From positions 186,001 through 250,000 of the forward strand of contig NC_092571.1 of assembly GCF_037975245.1 (NCBI RefSeq): a stretch of 64,000 nt of DNA, in the 5' to 3' direction. The translations under genes and the position numbers were made by a program. Positions 26,729 through 41,400 of this stretch are shown here, in pieces. Position 1 is the first letter of the stretch. Every line of letters begins with the position of its first letter. This DNA is from Apostichopus japonicus. Taxonomy: Eukaryota; Echinodermata; Holothuroidea; Aspidochirotida; Stichopodidae. Below the pieces are notes generated by a model. That model was not told where the DNA came from. It ran no database searches and saw only the letters and a list, made by a program, of their open reading frames with translations.

Positions 26729-29700
26729 TGTTTTGGATCGCGGGCTCGAGACCAGGTGGGGGCAGTTTGCTTTTGCCGCGATCTTATACGGTCTCTGGGA
26801 ACTTTAAGTATTAGAAACGAACGTAGATTTATATCAACTGCTGTCGTGGCGCGGTTGGTTGCTCTGTACCTCGAGAGCGTGACGTATTTTGGATCGCGGG
26901 CTCGAGACCAGGTGGGGGCAGTTTGCTTTTGCCGCGGTCTCATACGGTCTCTGGGAACTTTAAGTATTAGAAACGAACATAGATTTATATCAACTGCTGT
27001 CGTGGCGCGGTTGGTTGCTCTGTACCTCGAGAGCGTGACGTACTTTCGATCGCGGGCTCGAGACCAGGTGGGGGCAGTTAGCTTTTGCCGCGATCTCATA
27101 CGGTCTCTGGGAACTTTAAGTATTAGAAACGAACATAGATTTATATCAACTGCTGTCGTGGCGCGGTTGGTTGCTCTGTACCTCGAGAGCGTGACGTATT
27201 TTGGATCGCGGGCTCGAGACCAGGTGGGGACAGTTTGCTTTTGCCGGGTTCTTATACGGTCTCTGGGAACTTTAAGTATTAGAAACGAACATAGATTTAT
27301 ATCATTTATATCAACTGCTGTCGTGGCGCGGTTGGTTGCTCTGTACCTCGAGAGCGTGACGTATTTTGGATCGCGGGCTCGAGACCAGGTGGGGGCAGTT
27401 TGCTTTTGCCGGGTTCTTATACGGTCTCTGGGAACTTTAAGTATTAGAAACGAACATAGATTTATATCAACTGCTGTCGTGGCGCGGTTGGTTGCTCTGT
27501 ACCTCGAGGGCGTGACGTATTTTGGATCGCGGGCTCGAGACCATGTGGGGGCAGTTTGCTTTTGCCGCGATCTGGTACGGTCTCTGGGAACTTTAAGTAT
27601 TAGAAACGAACATAGATTTATATCAACTGCTGTCGTGGCGCGGTTGGTTGCTCTGTAACTCGAGAGCGTGACGTATTTTGGATCGCGGGCTCGAGACCAG
27701 GTGGGGGCAGTTCGCTTTTGCCGCGATCTTGTACGGTCTCTGGAACTTTAAGTATTAGAAACGAACATAGATTTATATCAACTGCTGTCGTGGCGCGGTT
27801 GGTTGCTCTGTACCTCGAGAGCGTGACGATTTTTGGATCGCGGGCTCGAGACCAGGTGGGGGCAGTTTGCTTTTGCAGCGATCTCGTACGGTCTCTCGGA
27901 ACTTTAAGTATTAGAAACGAACATAGATTTATATCAACTGCTGTCGTGACGCGGTTGGTTGCTCTGTACCTCGAGAGCGTGACGATTTTTGGATCGCGGG
28001 CTCGAGACCAGGTGGGGGCAGTTTGCTTTTGCCGCGATCTCGTACGGTCTCTGGGAACTTTAAGTATTAGAAACGAACATAGATTTATATCAACTGCTGT
28101 CGTGACGCGGTTGGTTGCTCTGTACCTCGAGAGCGTGACGATTTTTGGATCGCGGGCTCGAGACCAGGTGATGGAAGTTTGCTTTTGCCGCGATCTCGTA
28201 CGGTCTCTGGGAACTTTAAGTATTAGAAACGAACATAGATTTATATCAACTGCTGTCGTGGCGCGGTTGGTTGTTCTGTACCTCGAGAGCGTGACGTATT
28301 TTGGATCGCGGGCTCGAGACCAGGTGGGGGCAGTTTGCTTTTGCCGCGATCTCGTACGGTCTCTGGGAACTTTAAGTATTAGAAACGAACATAGATTTAT
28401 ATCAACTGCTGTCGTGGCGCGGTTGGTTTCTCTGTACCTCGAGAGCGTGACGTACTTTCGATCGCGGGCTCGAGACCAGGTGGGGGCAGTTTGCTTTTGC
28501 AGCGATCTGGTACGGTCTCTTGGAACTTTAAGTATTAGAAACGAACATAGATTTATATCAACTGCTGTCGTGGCGCGGTTGGTTGCTCTGTACCTCGAGA
28601 GCGTAACGATTTTTGGATCGCGGGCTCGAGACCAGGTGGGGGAAGTTTGCTTTTGCCGCGATCTCATACGGTCTCTGGGAACTTTAAGTATTAGAAACGA
28701 ACATAGATTTATATCAACTGCTGTCGTGGCGCGGTTGGTTGCTCTGTACCTCGAGAGCGTGACGTACTTTCGATCGCGGGCTCGAGACCAGGTGGGGAAG
28801 TTTGCTTTTGCCGCGATCTTATACGGTCTCTGGGAACTTTAAGTATTAGAAACGAACATAGATTTATATCAACTGCTGTCGTGGCGCGGTTGGTTGTTCT
28901 GTACCTCGAGAGCGTGACGTATTTTGGATCGCGGGCTCGAGACCAGGTGGGGGCAGTTTGCTTTTGCCGCGATCTCATACGGTCTCTGGAACTTTAAGTA
29001 TTAGAAACGAACATAGATTTATATCAACTGCTGTCGTGGCGCGGTTGGTTGCTCTGTACCTCGAGAGCGTGATGTATTTTGGATCGCGGGCTCGAGACCA
29101 GGTGGGGGCAGTTTGCTTTTGCCGCGATCTCATACGGTCTCTGGGAACTTTAAGTATTAGAAACGAACATAGATTTATATCAACTGCTGTCGTGGCGCGG
29201 TTGGTTGCTCTGTACCTCGAGAGCGTGACGTATTTTGGATCGCGGGCTCGAGACCAGGTGGGGGCAGTTTGCTTTTGCCGGGTTCTTAAACGGTCTCTGG
29301 GAACTTTAAGTATTAGAAACGAACATAGATTTATATCAACTGCTGTCGTGGCGCGGTTGGTTGCTCTGTACCTCGAGAGCGTGACGTATTTTGGATCGCG
29401 GGCTCGAGACCAGGTGGGGCAGTTTGCTTTTGCCGCGATCTTATACGGTCTCTGGGAACTTTAAGTATTAGAAACGAACATAGATTTATATCAACTGCTG
29501 TCGTGGCGCGGTTGGTTGCTCTGTAACTCGAGAGCGTGACGTATTTTGGATCGCGGGCTCGAGACCAGGTGGGAGAAGTTTGCTTTTGCCGCGATCTGGT
29601 ACGGTCTCTGGGAACTTTAAGTATTAGAAACGAACATAGATTTATATCAACTGCTGTCGTGGCGCGGTTGGTTGCTCTGTACCTCGAGAGCGTGACGATT

Positions 29701-32503
29701 TTTGGATCGCGGGCTCGAGACCAGGTGGGGGCAGTTTGCTTTTGCCGCGATCTGGTACGGTCTCTGGGAACTTTAAGTATTAGAAACGAACATAGATTTA
29801 TATCAACTGCTGTCGTGGCGCGGTTGGTTGCTCTGTACCTCGAGAGCGTGACGATTTTTGGATCGCGGGCTCGAGACCAGGTGGGGGCAGTTTGCTTTTG
29901 CCGCGATCTCATACGGTCTCTGGGAACTTTAAGTATTAGAAACGAACATAGATTTATATCAACTGCTGTCGTGGCGCGGTTGGTTGCTCTGTACCTCGAG
30001 AGCGTGACGTACTTTCGATCGCGGGCTCGAGACCAGGTGGGGGAAGTTTGCTTTTGCCGCGATCTCATACGGTCTCTGGGAACTTTAAGTATTAGAAACG
30101 AACATAGATTTACATCAACTGCTGTCGTGGCGCGGTTGGTTGCTCTGTACCTCGAGAGTGTGACGTATTTTGGATCGCGGGCTCGAGACCAGGTGGGGCA
30201 GTTTGCTTTTGCCGCGATCTTATACGGTCTCTGGGAACTTTAAGTATTAGAAACGAACATAGATTTATATCAACTGCTGTCGTGGCGCGGTTGGTTGCTC
30301 TGTACCTCGAGAGCGTGACGTATTTTGGATCGCGGGCTCGAGACCAGGTGGGGGCAGTTTGCTTTTGCCGCGATCTCATACGGTCTCTGGGAACTTTAAG
30401 TATTAGAAACGAACACAGATTTATATCAACTGCTGTCGTGGCGCGGTTGGTTGCTCTGTACCTCGAGAGCGTGACGTATTTTGGATCGCGGGCTCGAGAC
30501 CAGGTGGGGGCAGTTTGCTTTTGCCGCGATCTGATACGGTCTCTGGGAACTTTAAGTATTAGAAACGAACATAGATTTATATCAACTGCTGTCGTGGCGC
30601 GGTTGGTTGCTCAGTACCTCGAGAGCGTGACGTATTTTGGATCGCGGGCTCGAGACCAGGTGGGGGCAGTTTGCTTTTGCCGCGATCTCATACGGTCTCT
30701 GGGAACTTTAAGTATTAGAAACGAACATAGATTTATATCAACTGCTGTCGTGGCGCGGTTGGTTGCTCTGTACCTCGAGAGCGTGACGTACTTTCGATCG
30801 CGGGCTCGAGACCAGGTGGGGGCAGTTTGCTTTTGCCGCGATCTCGTACGGTCTCTGGGAACTTTAAGTATTAGAAACGAACATAGATTTATATCAACTG
30901 CTGTCGTGGCGCGGTTGGTTGCTCTGTACCTCGAGAGCGTGACGTATTTTGGATCGCGGGCTCGAGACCAGGTGGGGACAATTTGCTTTTGCCGCGATCT
31001 TATACGGTCTCTGGGAACTTTAAGTATTAGAAACGAACATAGATTTATATCAACTGCTGTCGTGGCGCGGTTGGTTGCTCTGTACCTCGAGAGCGTGACG
31101 TATTTTGGATCGCGGGCTCGAGACCAGGTGGGGGCAGTTTGCTTTTGCCGCGATCTTATACGGTCTCTGGGAACTTTAAGTATTAGAAACGAACATAGAT
31201 TTATATCAACTGCTGTCGTGGCGCGGTTGGTTGCTCTGTACCTCGAGAGCGTGACGTACTTTCGATCGCGGGCTCGAGACCAGGTGGGGGCAGTTTGCTT
31301 TTGCCGCGATCTGGTACGGTCTCTGGAAACTTTAAGTATTAGAAACGAACATAGATTTATATCAACTGCTGTCGTGGCGCGGTTGGTTGCTCTGTACCTC
31401 GAGAGCGTGACGTATTTTGGATCGCGGGCTCGAGACCAGGTGGGGGCAGTTTGCTTTTGCCGCGATCTTATACGGTCTCTGGGAACTTTAAGTATTAGAA
31501 ACGAACATAGATTTATATCAACTGCTGTCGTGGCGCGGTTGGTTGCTCTGTACCTCGAGAGCGTGACGTACTTTCGATCGCGGGCTCGAGACCAGGTGGG
31601 GGCAGTTTGCTTTTGCCGCGATCTTATACGGTCTCTGGGAACTTTAAGTATTAGAAACGAACATAGATTTATATCAACTGCTGTCGTGGCGCGGTTGGTT
31701 GCTCTGTACCTCGAGAGCGTGACGTACTTTCGATCGCGGGCTCGAGACCAGGTGGGGGCAGTTTGCTTTTGCCGCGATCTGGTACGGTCTCTGGGAACTT
31801 TAAGTATTAGAAACGAACATAGATTTATATCAACTGCTGTCGTGGCGCGGTTGGTTGCTCTGTACCTCGAGAGCGTGACGTATTTTGGATCGCGGGCTCG
31901 AGACCAGGTGGGGGCAGTTTGCTTTTGCCGCGATCTCATACGGTCTCTGGGAACTTTAAGTATTAGAAACGAACATAGATTTATATCAACTGCTGTCGTG
32001 GCGCGGTTGGTTGCTCTGTACCTCGAGAGCGTGACGATTTTTGGATCGCGGGCTCGAGACCAGGTGGGGGCAGTTTGCTTTTGCCGCGATCTCATACGGT
32101 CTCTGGGAACTTTAAGTATTAGAAACGAACATAGATTTATATCAACTGCTGTCGTGGCGCGGTTGGTTGCTCTGTACCTCGAGAGCGTGACGATTTTTGG
32201 ATCGCGGGCTCGAGACCAGGTGGGGCAGTTTGCTTTTGCCGCGATCTCATACGGTCTCTGGGAACTTTAAGTATTAGAAACGAACATAGATTTATATCAA
32301 CTGCTGTCGTGGCGCGGTTGGTTGCTCTGTACCTCGAGAGCGTGACGTACTTTCGATCGCGGGCTCGAGACCAGGTGGGGGAAGTTTGCTTTTGCCGCGA
32401 TCTGGTACGGTCTCTGGGAACTTTAAGTATTAGAAACGAACATAGATTTATATCAACTGCTGTCGTGGCGCGGTTGGTTGCTCTGTACCTCGAGAGCGTG
32501 ACG
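26729..32503 (+). repeat. 37-monomer higher-order repeat, 5775 bp, copy 1
   Basis: The pattern of monomer variants from the GACGTGTTTTGG monomer at 26729 to 32503 is repeated in order at 32504-38278. By eye I found only two substitutions: 30981 A against 36756 G, and 29595 T against 35370 A. Thirty-seven units of 156 bp are 5772 bp; the rest comes from one 12-bp insertion and several 1-2 base deletions. Confidence 0.88.
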
Positions 32504-35500
32504 TGTTTTGGATCGCGGGCTCGAGACCAGGTGGGGGCAGTTTGCTTTTGCCGCGATCTTATACGGTCTCTGGGAACTTTAAGTATTAGAAACGAACGTA
32601 GATTTATATCAACTGCTGTCGTGGCGCGGTTGGTTGCTCTGTACCTCGAGAGCGTGACGTATTTTGGATCGCGGGCTCGAGACCAGGTGGGGGCAGTTTG
32701 CTTTTGCCGCGGTCTCATACGGTCTCTGGGAACTTTAAGTATTAGAAACGAACATAGATTTATATCAACTGCTGTCGTGGCGCGGTTGGTTGCTCTGTAC
32801 CTCGAGAGCGTGACGTACTTTCGATCGCGGGCTCGAGACCAGGTGGGGGCAGTTAGCTTTTGCCGCGATCTCATACGGTCTCTGGGAACTTTAAGTATTA
32901 GAAACGAACATAGATTTATATCAACTGCTGTCGTGGCGCGGTTGGTTGCTCTGTACCTCGAGAGCGTGACGTATTTTGGATCGCGGGCTCGAGACCAGGT
33001 GGGGACAGTTTGCTTTTGCCGGGTTCTTATACGGTCTCTGGGAACTTTAAGTATTAGAAACGAACATAGATTTATATCATTTATATCAACTGCTGTCGTG
33101 GCGCGGTTGGTTGCTCTGTACCTCGAGAGCGTGACGTATTTTGGATCGCGGGCTCGAGACCAGGTGGGGGCAGTTTGCTTTTGCCGGGTTCTTATACGGT
33201 CTCTGGGAACTTTAAGTATTAGAAACGAACATAGATTTATATCAACTGCTGTCGTGGCGCGGTTGGTTGCTCTGTACCTCGAGGGCGTGACGTATTTTGG
33301 ATCGCGGGCTCGAGACCATGTGGGGGCAGTTTGCTTTTGCCGCGATCTGGTACGGTCTCTGGGAACTTTAAGTATTAGAAACGAACATAGATTTATATCA
33401 ACTGCTGTCGTGGCGCGGTTGGTTGCTCTGTAACTCGAGAGCGTGACGTATTTTGGATCGCGGGCTCGAGACCAGGTGGGGGCAGTTCGCTTTTGCCGCG
33501 ATCTTGTACGGTCTCTGGAACTTTAAGTATTAGAAACGAACATAGATTTATATCAACTGCTGTCGTGGCGCGGTTGGTTGCTCTGTACCTCGAGAGCGTG
33601 ACGATTTTTGGATCGCGGGCTCGAGACCAGGTGGGGGCAGTTTGCTTTTGCAGCGATCTCGTACGGTCTCTCGGAACTTTAAGTATTAGAAACGAACATA
33701 GATTTATATCAACTGCTGTCGTGACGCGGTTGGTTGCTCTGTACCTCGAGAGCGTGACGATTTTTGGATCGCGGGCTCGAGACCAGGTGGGGGCAGTTTG
33801 CTTTTGCCGCGATCTCGTACGGTCTCTGGGAACTTTAAGTATTAGAAACGAACATAGATTTATATCAACTGCTGTCGTGACGCGGTTGGTTGCTCTGTAC
33901 CTCGAGAGCGTGACGATTTTTGGATCGCGGGCTCGAGACCAGGTGATGGAAGTTTGCTTTTGCCGCGATCTCGTACGGTCTCTGGGAACTTTAAGTATTA
34001 GAAACGAACATAGATTTATATCAACTGCTGTCGTGGCGCGGTTGGTTGTTCTGTACCTCGAGAGCGTGACGTATTTTGGATCGCGGGCTCGAGACCAGGT
34101 GGGGGCAGTTTGCTTTTGCCGCGATCTCGTACGGTCTCTGGGAACTTTAAGTATTAGAAACGAACATAGATTTATATCAACTGCTGTCGTGGCGCGGTTG
34201 GTTTCTCTGTACCTCGAGAGCGTGACGTACTTTCGATCGCGGGCTCGAGACCAGGTGGGGGCAGTTTGCTTTTGCAGCGATCTGGTACGGTCTCTTGGAA
34301 CTTTAAGTATTAGAAACGAACATAGATTTATATCAACTGCTGTCGTGGCGCGGTTGGTTGCTCTGTACCTCGAGAGCGTAACGATTTTTGGATCGCGGGC
34401 TCGAGACCAGGTGGGGGAAGTTTGCTTTTGCCGCGATCTCATACGGTCTCTGGGAACTTTAAGTATTAGAAACGAACATAGATTTATATCAACTGCTGTC
34501 GTGGCGCGGTTGGTTGCTCTGTACCTCGAGAGCGTGACGTACTTTCGATCGCGGGCTCGAGACCAGGTGGGGAAGTTTGCTTTTGCCGCGATCTTATACG
34601 GTCTCTGGGAACTTTAAGTATTAGAAACGAACATAGATTTATATCAACTGCTGTCGTGGCGCGGTTGGTTGTTCTGTACCTCGAGAGCGTGACGTATTTT
34701 GGATCGCGGGCTCGAGACCAGGTGGGGGCAGTTTGCTTTTGCCGCGATCTCATACGGTCTCTGGAACTTTAAGTATTAGAAACGAACATAGATTTATATC
34801 AACTGCTGTCGTGGCGCGGTTGGTTGCTCTGTACCTCGAGAGCGTGATGTATTTTGGATCGCGGGCTCGAGACCAGGTGGGGGCAGTTTGCTTTTGCCGC
34901 GATCTCATACGGTCTCTGGGAACTTTAAGTATTAGAAACGAACATAGATTTATATCAACTGCTGTCGTGGCGCGGTTGGTTGCTCTGTACCTCGAGAGCG
35001 TGACGTATTTTGGATCGCGGGCTCGAGACCAGGTGGGGGCAGTTTGCTTTTGCCGGGTTCTTAAACGGTCTCTGGGAACTTTAAGTATTAGAAACGAACA
35101 TAGATTTATATCAACTGCTGTCGTGGCGCGGTTGGTTGCTCTGTACCTCGAGAGCGTGACGTATTTTGGATCGCGGGCTCGAGACCAGGTGGGGCAGTTT
35201 GCTTTTGCCGCGATCTTATACGGTCTCTGGGAACTTTAAGTATTAGAAACGAACATAGATTTATATCAACTGCTGTCGTGGCGCGGTTGGTTGCTCTGTA
35301 ACTCGAGAGCGTGACGTATTTTGGATCGCGGGCTCGAGACCAGGTGGGAGAAGTTTGCTTTTGCCGCGAACTGGTACGGTCTCTGGGAACTTTAAGTATT
35401 AGAAACGAACATAGATTTATATCAACTGCTGTCGTGGCGCGGTTGGTTGCTCTGTACCTCGAGAGCGTGACGATTTTTGGATCGCGGGCTCGAGACCAGG

Positions 35501-38278
35501 TGGGGGCAGTTTGCTTTTGCCGCGATCTGGTACGGTCTCTGGGAACTTTAAGTATTAGAAACGAACATAGATTTATATCAACTGCTGTCGTGGCGCGGTT
35601 GGTTGCTCTGTACCTCGAGAGCGTGACGATTTTTGGATCGCGGGCTCGAGACCAGGTGGGGGCAGTTTGCTTTTGCCGCGATCTCATACGGTCTCTGGGA
35701 ACTTTAAGTATTAGAAACGAACATAGATTTATATCAACTGCTGTCGTGGCGCGGTTGGTTGCTCTGTACCTCGAGAGCGTGACGTACTTTCGATCGCGGG
35801 CTCGAGACCAGGTGGGGGAAGTTTGCTTTTGCCGCGATCTCATACGGTCTCTGGGAACTTTAAGTATTAGAAACGAACATAGATTTACATCAACTGCTGT
35901 CGTGGCGCGGTTGGTTGCTCTGTACCTCGAGAGTGTGACGTATTTTGGATCGCGGGCTCGAGACCAGGTGGGGCAGTTTGCTTTTGCCGCGATCTTATAC
36001 GGTCTCTGGGAACTTTAAGTATTAGAAACGAACATAGATTTATATCAACTGCTGTCGTGGCGCGGTTGGTTGCTCTGTACCTCGAGAGCGTGACGTATTT
36101 TGGATCGCGGGCTCGAGACCAGGTGGGGGCAGTTTGCTTTTGCCGCGATCTCATACGGTCTCTGGGAACTTTAAGTATTAGAAACGAACACAGATTTATA
36201 TCAACTGCTGTCGTGGCGCGGTTGGTTGCTCTGTACCTCGAGAGCGTGACGTATTTTGGATCGCGGGCTCGAGACCAGGTGGGGGCAGTTTGCTTTTGCC
36301 GCGATCTGATACGGTCTCTGGGAACTTTAAGTATTAGAAACGAACATAGATTTATATCAACTGCTGTCGTGGCGCGGTTGGTTGCTCAGTACCTCGAGAG
36401 CGTGACGTATTTTGGATCGCGGGCTCGAGACCAGGTGGGGGCAGTTTGCTTTTGCCGCGATCTCATACGGTCTCTGGGAACTTTAAGTATTAGAAACGAA
36501 CATAGATTTATATCAACTGCTGTCGTGGCGCGGTTGGTTGCTCTGTACCTCGAGAGCGTGACGTACTTTCGATCGCGGGCTCGAGACCAGGTGGGGGCAG
36601 TTTGCTTTTGCCGCGATCTCGTACGGTCTCTGGGAACTTTAAGTATTAGAAACGAACATAGATTTATATCAACTGCTGTCGTGGCGCGGTTGGTTGCTCT
36701 GTACCTCGAGAGCGTGACGTATTTTGGATCGCGGGCTCGAGACCAGGTGGGGACAGTTTGCTTTTGCCGCGATCTTATACGGTCTCTGGGAACTTTAAGT
36801 ATTAGAAACGAACATAGATTTATATCAACTGCTGTCGTGGCGCGGTTGGTTGCTCTGTACCTCGAGAGCGTGACGTATTTTGGATCGCGGGCTCGAGACC
36901 AGGTGGGGGCAGTTTGCTTTTGCCGCGATCTTATACGGTCTCTGGGAACTTTAAGTATTAGAAACGAACATAGATTTATATCAACTGCTGTCGTGGCGCG
37001 GTTGGTTGCTCTGTACCTCGAGAGCGTGACGTACTTTCGATCGCGGGCTCGAGACCAGGTGGGGGCAGTTTGCTTTTGCCGCGATCTGGTACGGTCTCTG
37101 GAAACTTTAAGTATTAGAAACGAACATAGATTTATATCAACTGCTGTCGTGGCGCGGTTGGTTGCTCTGTACCTCGAGAGCGTGACGTATTTTGGATCGC
37201 GGGCTCGAGACCAGGTGGGGGCAGTTTGCTTTTGCCGCGATCTTATACGGTCTCTGGGAACTTTAAGTATTAGAAACGAACATAGATTTATATCAACTGC
37301 TGTCGTGGCGCGGTTGGTTGCTCTGTACCTCGAGAGCGTGACGTACTTTCGATCGCGGGCTCGAGACCAGGTGGGGGCAGTTTGCTTTTGCCGCGATCTT
37401 ATACGGTCTCTGGGAACTTTAAGTATTAGAAACGAACATAGATTTATATCAACTGCTGTCGTGGCGCGGTTGGTTGCTCTGTACCTCGAGAGCGTGACGT
37501 ACTTTCGATCGCGGGCTCGAGACCAGGTGGGGGCAGTTTGCTTTTGCCGCGATCTGGTACGGTCTCTGGGAACTTTAAGTATTAGAAACGAACATAGATT
37601 TATATCAACTGCTGTCGTGGCGCGGTTGGTTGCTCTGTACCTCGAGAGCGTGACGTATTTTGGATCGCGGGCTCGAGACCAGGTGGGGGCAGTTTGCTTT
37701 TGCCGCGATCTCATACGGTCTCTGGGAACTTTAAGTATTAGAAACGAACATAGATTTATATCAACTGCTGTCGTGGCGCGGTTGGTTGCTCTGTACCTCG
37801 AGAGCGTGACGATTTTTGGATCGCGGGCTCGAGACCAGGTGGGGGCAGTTTGCTTTTGCCGCGATCTCATACGGTCTCTGGGAACTTTAAGTATTAGAAA
37901 CGAACATAGATTTATATCAACTGCTGTCGTGGCGCGGTTGGTTGCTCTGTACCTCGAGAGCGTGACGATTTTTGGATCGCGGGCTCGAGACCAGGTGGGG
38001 CAGTTTGCTTTTGCCGCGATCTCATACGGTCTCTGGGAACTTTAAGTATTAGAAACGAACATAGATTTATATCAACTGCTGTCGTGGCGCGGTTGGTTGC
38101 TCTGTACCTCGAGAGCGTGACGTACTTTCGATCGCGGGCTCGAGACCAGGTGGGGGAAGTTTGCTTTTGCCGCGATCTGGTACGGTCTCTGGGAACTTTA
38201 AGTATTAGAAACGAACATAGATTTATATCAACTGCTGTCGTGGCGCGGTTGGTTGCTCTGTACCTCGAGAGCGTGACG
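32504..38278 (+). repeat. 37-monomer higher-order repeat, 5775 bp, copy 2
   Basis: Directly follows copy 1 in tandem. Its left edge is defined by the second GACGTGTTTTGG monomer and its right edge by the point where the third such monomer would be but GTATTTTGG is found. Near identity implies a very recent duplication, or an assembly duplication. Confidence 0.88.
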
Positions 38279-38480
38279 TATTTTGGATCGCGGGCTCGAG
38301 ACCAGGTGGGGGCAGTTTGCTTTTGCCGCGATCTCATACGGTCTCTGGGAACTTTAAGTATTAGAAACGAACATAGATTTATATCAACTGCTGTCGTGGC
38401 GCGGTTGGTTGCTCTGTACCTCGAGAGCGTGACGATTTTTGGATCGCGGGCTCGAGACCAGGTGGGGGCAGTTTGCTTTT

Positions 38481-41400
38481 GCCGCGATCTGATACGGTCT
38501 CTGGGAACTTTAAGTATTAGAAACGAACATAGATTTATATCAACTGCTGTCGTGGCGCGGTTGGTTGCTCTGTACCTCGAGAGCGTGACGATTTTTGGAT
38601 CGCGGGCTCGAGACCAGGTGGGGCAGTTTGCTTTTGCCGCGATCTCATACGGTCTCTGGGAACTTTAAGTATTAGAAACGAACATAGATTTATATCAACT
38701 GCTGTCGTGGCGCGGTTGGTTGCTCTGTACCTCGAGAGCGTGACGTATTTTGGATCGCGGGCTCGAGACCAGGTGGGGGCAGTTTGCTTTTGCCGCGATC
38801 TTATACGGTCTCTGGGAACTTTAAGTATTAGAAACGAACATAGATTTATATCAACTGCTGTCGTGGCGCGGTTGGTTGCTCTGTACCTCGAGAGCGTGAC
38901 GTACTTTCGATCGCGGGCTCGAGACCAGGTGGGGGAAGTTTGCTTTTGCCGCGATCTGGTACGGTCTCTGGGAACTTTAAGTATTAGAAACGAACATAGA
39001 TTTATATCAACTGCTGTCGTGGCGCGGTTGGTTGCTCTGTACCTCGAGAGCGTGACGTATTTTGGATCGCGGGCTCGAGACCAGGTGGGGGCAGTTTGCT
39101 TTTGCTGCGATCTCATACGGTCTCTGGGAACTTTAAGTATTAGAAACGAACATAGATTTATATCAACTGCTGTCGTGGCGCGGTTGGTTGCTCTGTACCT
39201 CGAGAGCGTGACGATTTTTGGATCGCGGGCTCGAGACCAGGTGGGGGCAGTTTGCTTTTGCCGCGATCTGATACGGTCTCTGGGAACTTTAAGTATTAGA
39301 AACGAACATAGATTTATATCAACTGCTGTCGTGGCGCGGTTGGTTGCTCTGTACCTCGAGAGCGTGACGATTTTTGGATCGCGGGCTCGAGACCAGGTGG
39401 GGCAGTTTGCTTTTGCCGCGATCTCATACGGTCTCTGGGAACTTTAAGTATTAGAAACGAACATAGATTTATATCAACTGCTGTCGTGGCGCGGTTGGTT
39501 GCTCTGTACCTCGAGAGCGTGACGTATTTTGGATCGCGGGCTCGAGACCAGGTGGGGGCAGTTTGCTTTTGCCGCGATCTTATACGGTCTCTGGGAACTT
39601 TAAGTATTAGAAACGAACATAGATTTATATCAACTGCTGTCGTGGCGCGGTTGGTTGCTCTGTACCTCGAGAGCGTGACGTACTTTCGATCGCGGGCTCG
39701 AGACCAGGTGGGGGAAGTTTGCTTTTGCCGCGATCTGGTACGGTCTCTGGGAACTTTAAGTATTAGAAACGAACATAGATTTATATCAACTGCTGTCGTG
39801 GCGCGGTTGGTTGCTCTGTACCTCGAGAGCGTGACGTATTTTGGATCGCGGGCTCGAGACCAGGTGGGGGCAGTTTGCTTTTGCCGCGATCTCATACGGT
39901 CTCTGGGAACTTTAAGTATTAGAAACGAACATAGATTTATATCAACTGCTGTCGTGGCGCGGTTGGTTGCTCTGTACCTCGAGAGCGTGACGATTTTTGG
40001 ATCGCGGGCTCGAGACCAGGTGGGGGCAGTTTGCTTTTGCCGCGATCTCATACGGTCTCTGGGAACTTTAAGTATTAGAAACGAACATAGATTTATATCA
40101 ACTGCTGTCGTGGCGCGGTTGGTTGCTCTGTACCTCGAGAGCGTGACGTACTTTCGATCGCGGGCTCGAGACCAGGTGGGGGCAGTTTGCTTTTGCCGCG
40201 ATCTGGTACGGTCTCTGGGAACTTTAAGTATTAGAAACGAACATAGATTTATATCAACTGCTGTCGTGGCGCGGTTGGTTGCTCTGTACCTCGAGAGCGT
40301 GACGTATTTTGGATCGCGGGCTCGAGACCAGGTGGGGGCAGTTTGCTTTTGCCGCGATCTCATACGGTCTCTGGGAACTTTAAGTATTAGAAACGAACAT
40401 AGATTTATATCAACTGCTGTCGTGGCGCGGTTGGTTGCTCTGTACCTCGAGAGCGTGACGATTTTTGGATCGCGGGCTCGAGACCAGGTGGGGGCAGTTT
40501 GCTTTTGCCGCGATCTCATACGGTCTCTGGGAACTTTAAGTATTAGAAACGAACATAGATTTATATCAACTGCTGTCGTGGCGCGGTTGGTTGCTCTGTA
40601 CCTCGAGAGCGTGACGATTTTTGGATCGCGGGCTCGAGACCAGGTGGGGCAGTTTGCTTTTGCCGCGATCTCATACGGTCTCTGGGAACTTTAAGTATTA
40701 GAAACGAACATAGATTTATATCAACTGCTGTCGTGGCGCGGTTGGTTGCTCTGTACCTCGAGAGCGTGACGTACTTTCGATCGCGGGCTCGAGACCAGGT
40801 GGGGGAAGTTTGCTTTTGCCGCGATCTGGTACGGTCTCTGGGAACTTTAAGTATTAGAAACGAACATAGATTTATATCAACTGCTGTCGTGGCGCGGTTG
40901 GTTGCTCTGTACCTCGAGAGCGTGACGTATTTTGGATCGCGGGCTCGAGACCAGGTGGGGGCAGTTTGCTTTTGCCGCGATCTGATACGGTCTCTGGGAA
41001 CTTTAAGTATTAGAAACGAACATAGATTTATATCAACTGCTGTCGTGGCGCGGTTGGTTGCTCTGTACCTCGAGAGCGTGACGATTTTTGGATCGCGGGC
41101 TCGAGACCAGGTGGGGGCAGTTTGCTTTTGCCGCGATCTGATACGGTCTCTGGGAACTTTAAGTATTAGAAACGAACATAGATTTATATCAACTGCTGTC
41201 GTGGCGCGGTTGGTTGCTCTGTACCTCGAGAGCGTGACGATTTTTGGATCGCGGGCTCGAGACCAGGTGGGGCAGTTTGCTTTTGCCGCGATCTCATACG
41301 GTCTCTGGGAACTTTAAGTATTAGAAACGAACATAGATTTATATCAACTGCTGTCGTGGCGCGGTTGGTTGCTCTGTACCTCGAGAGCGTGACGTATTTT

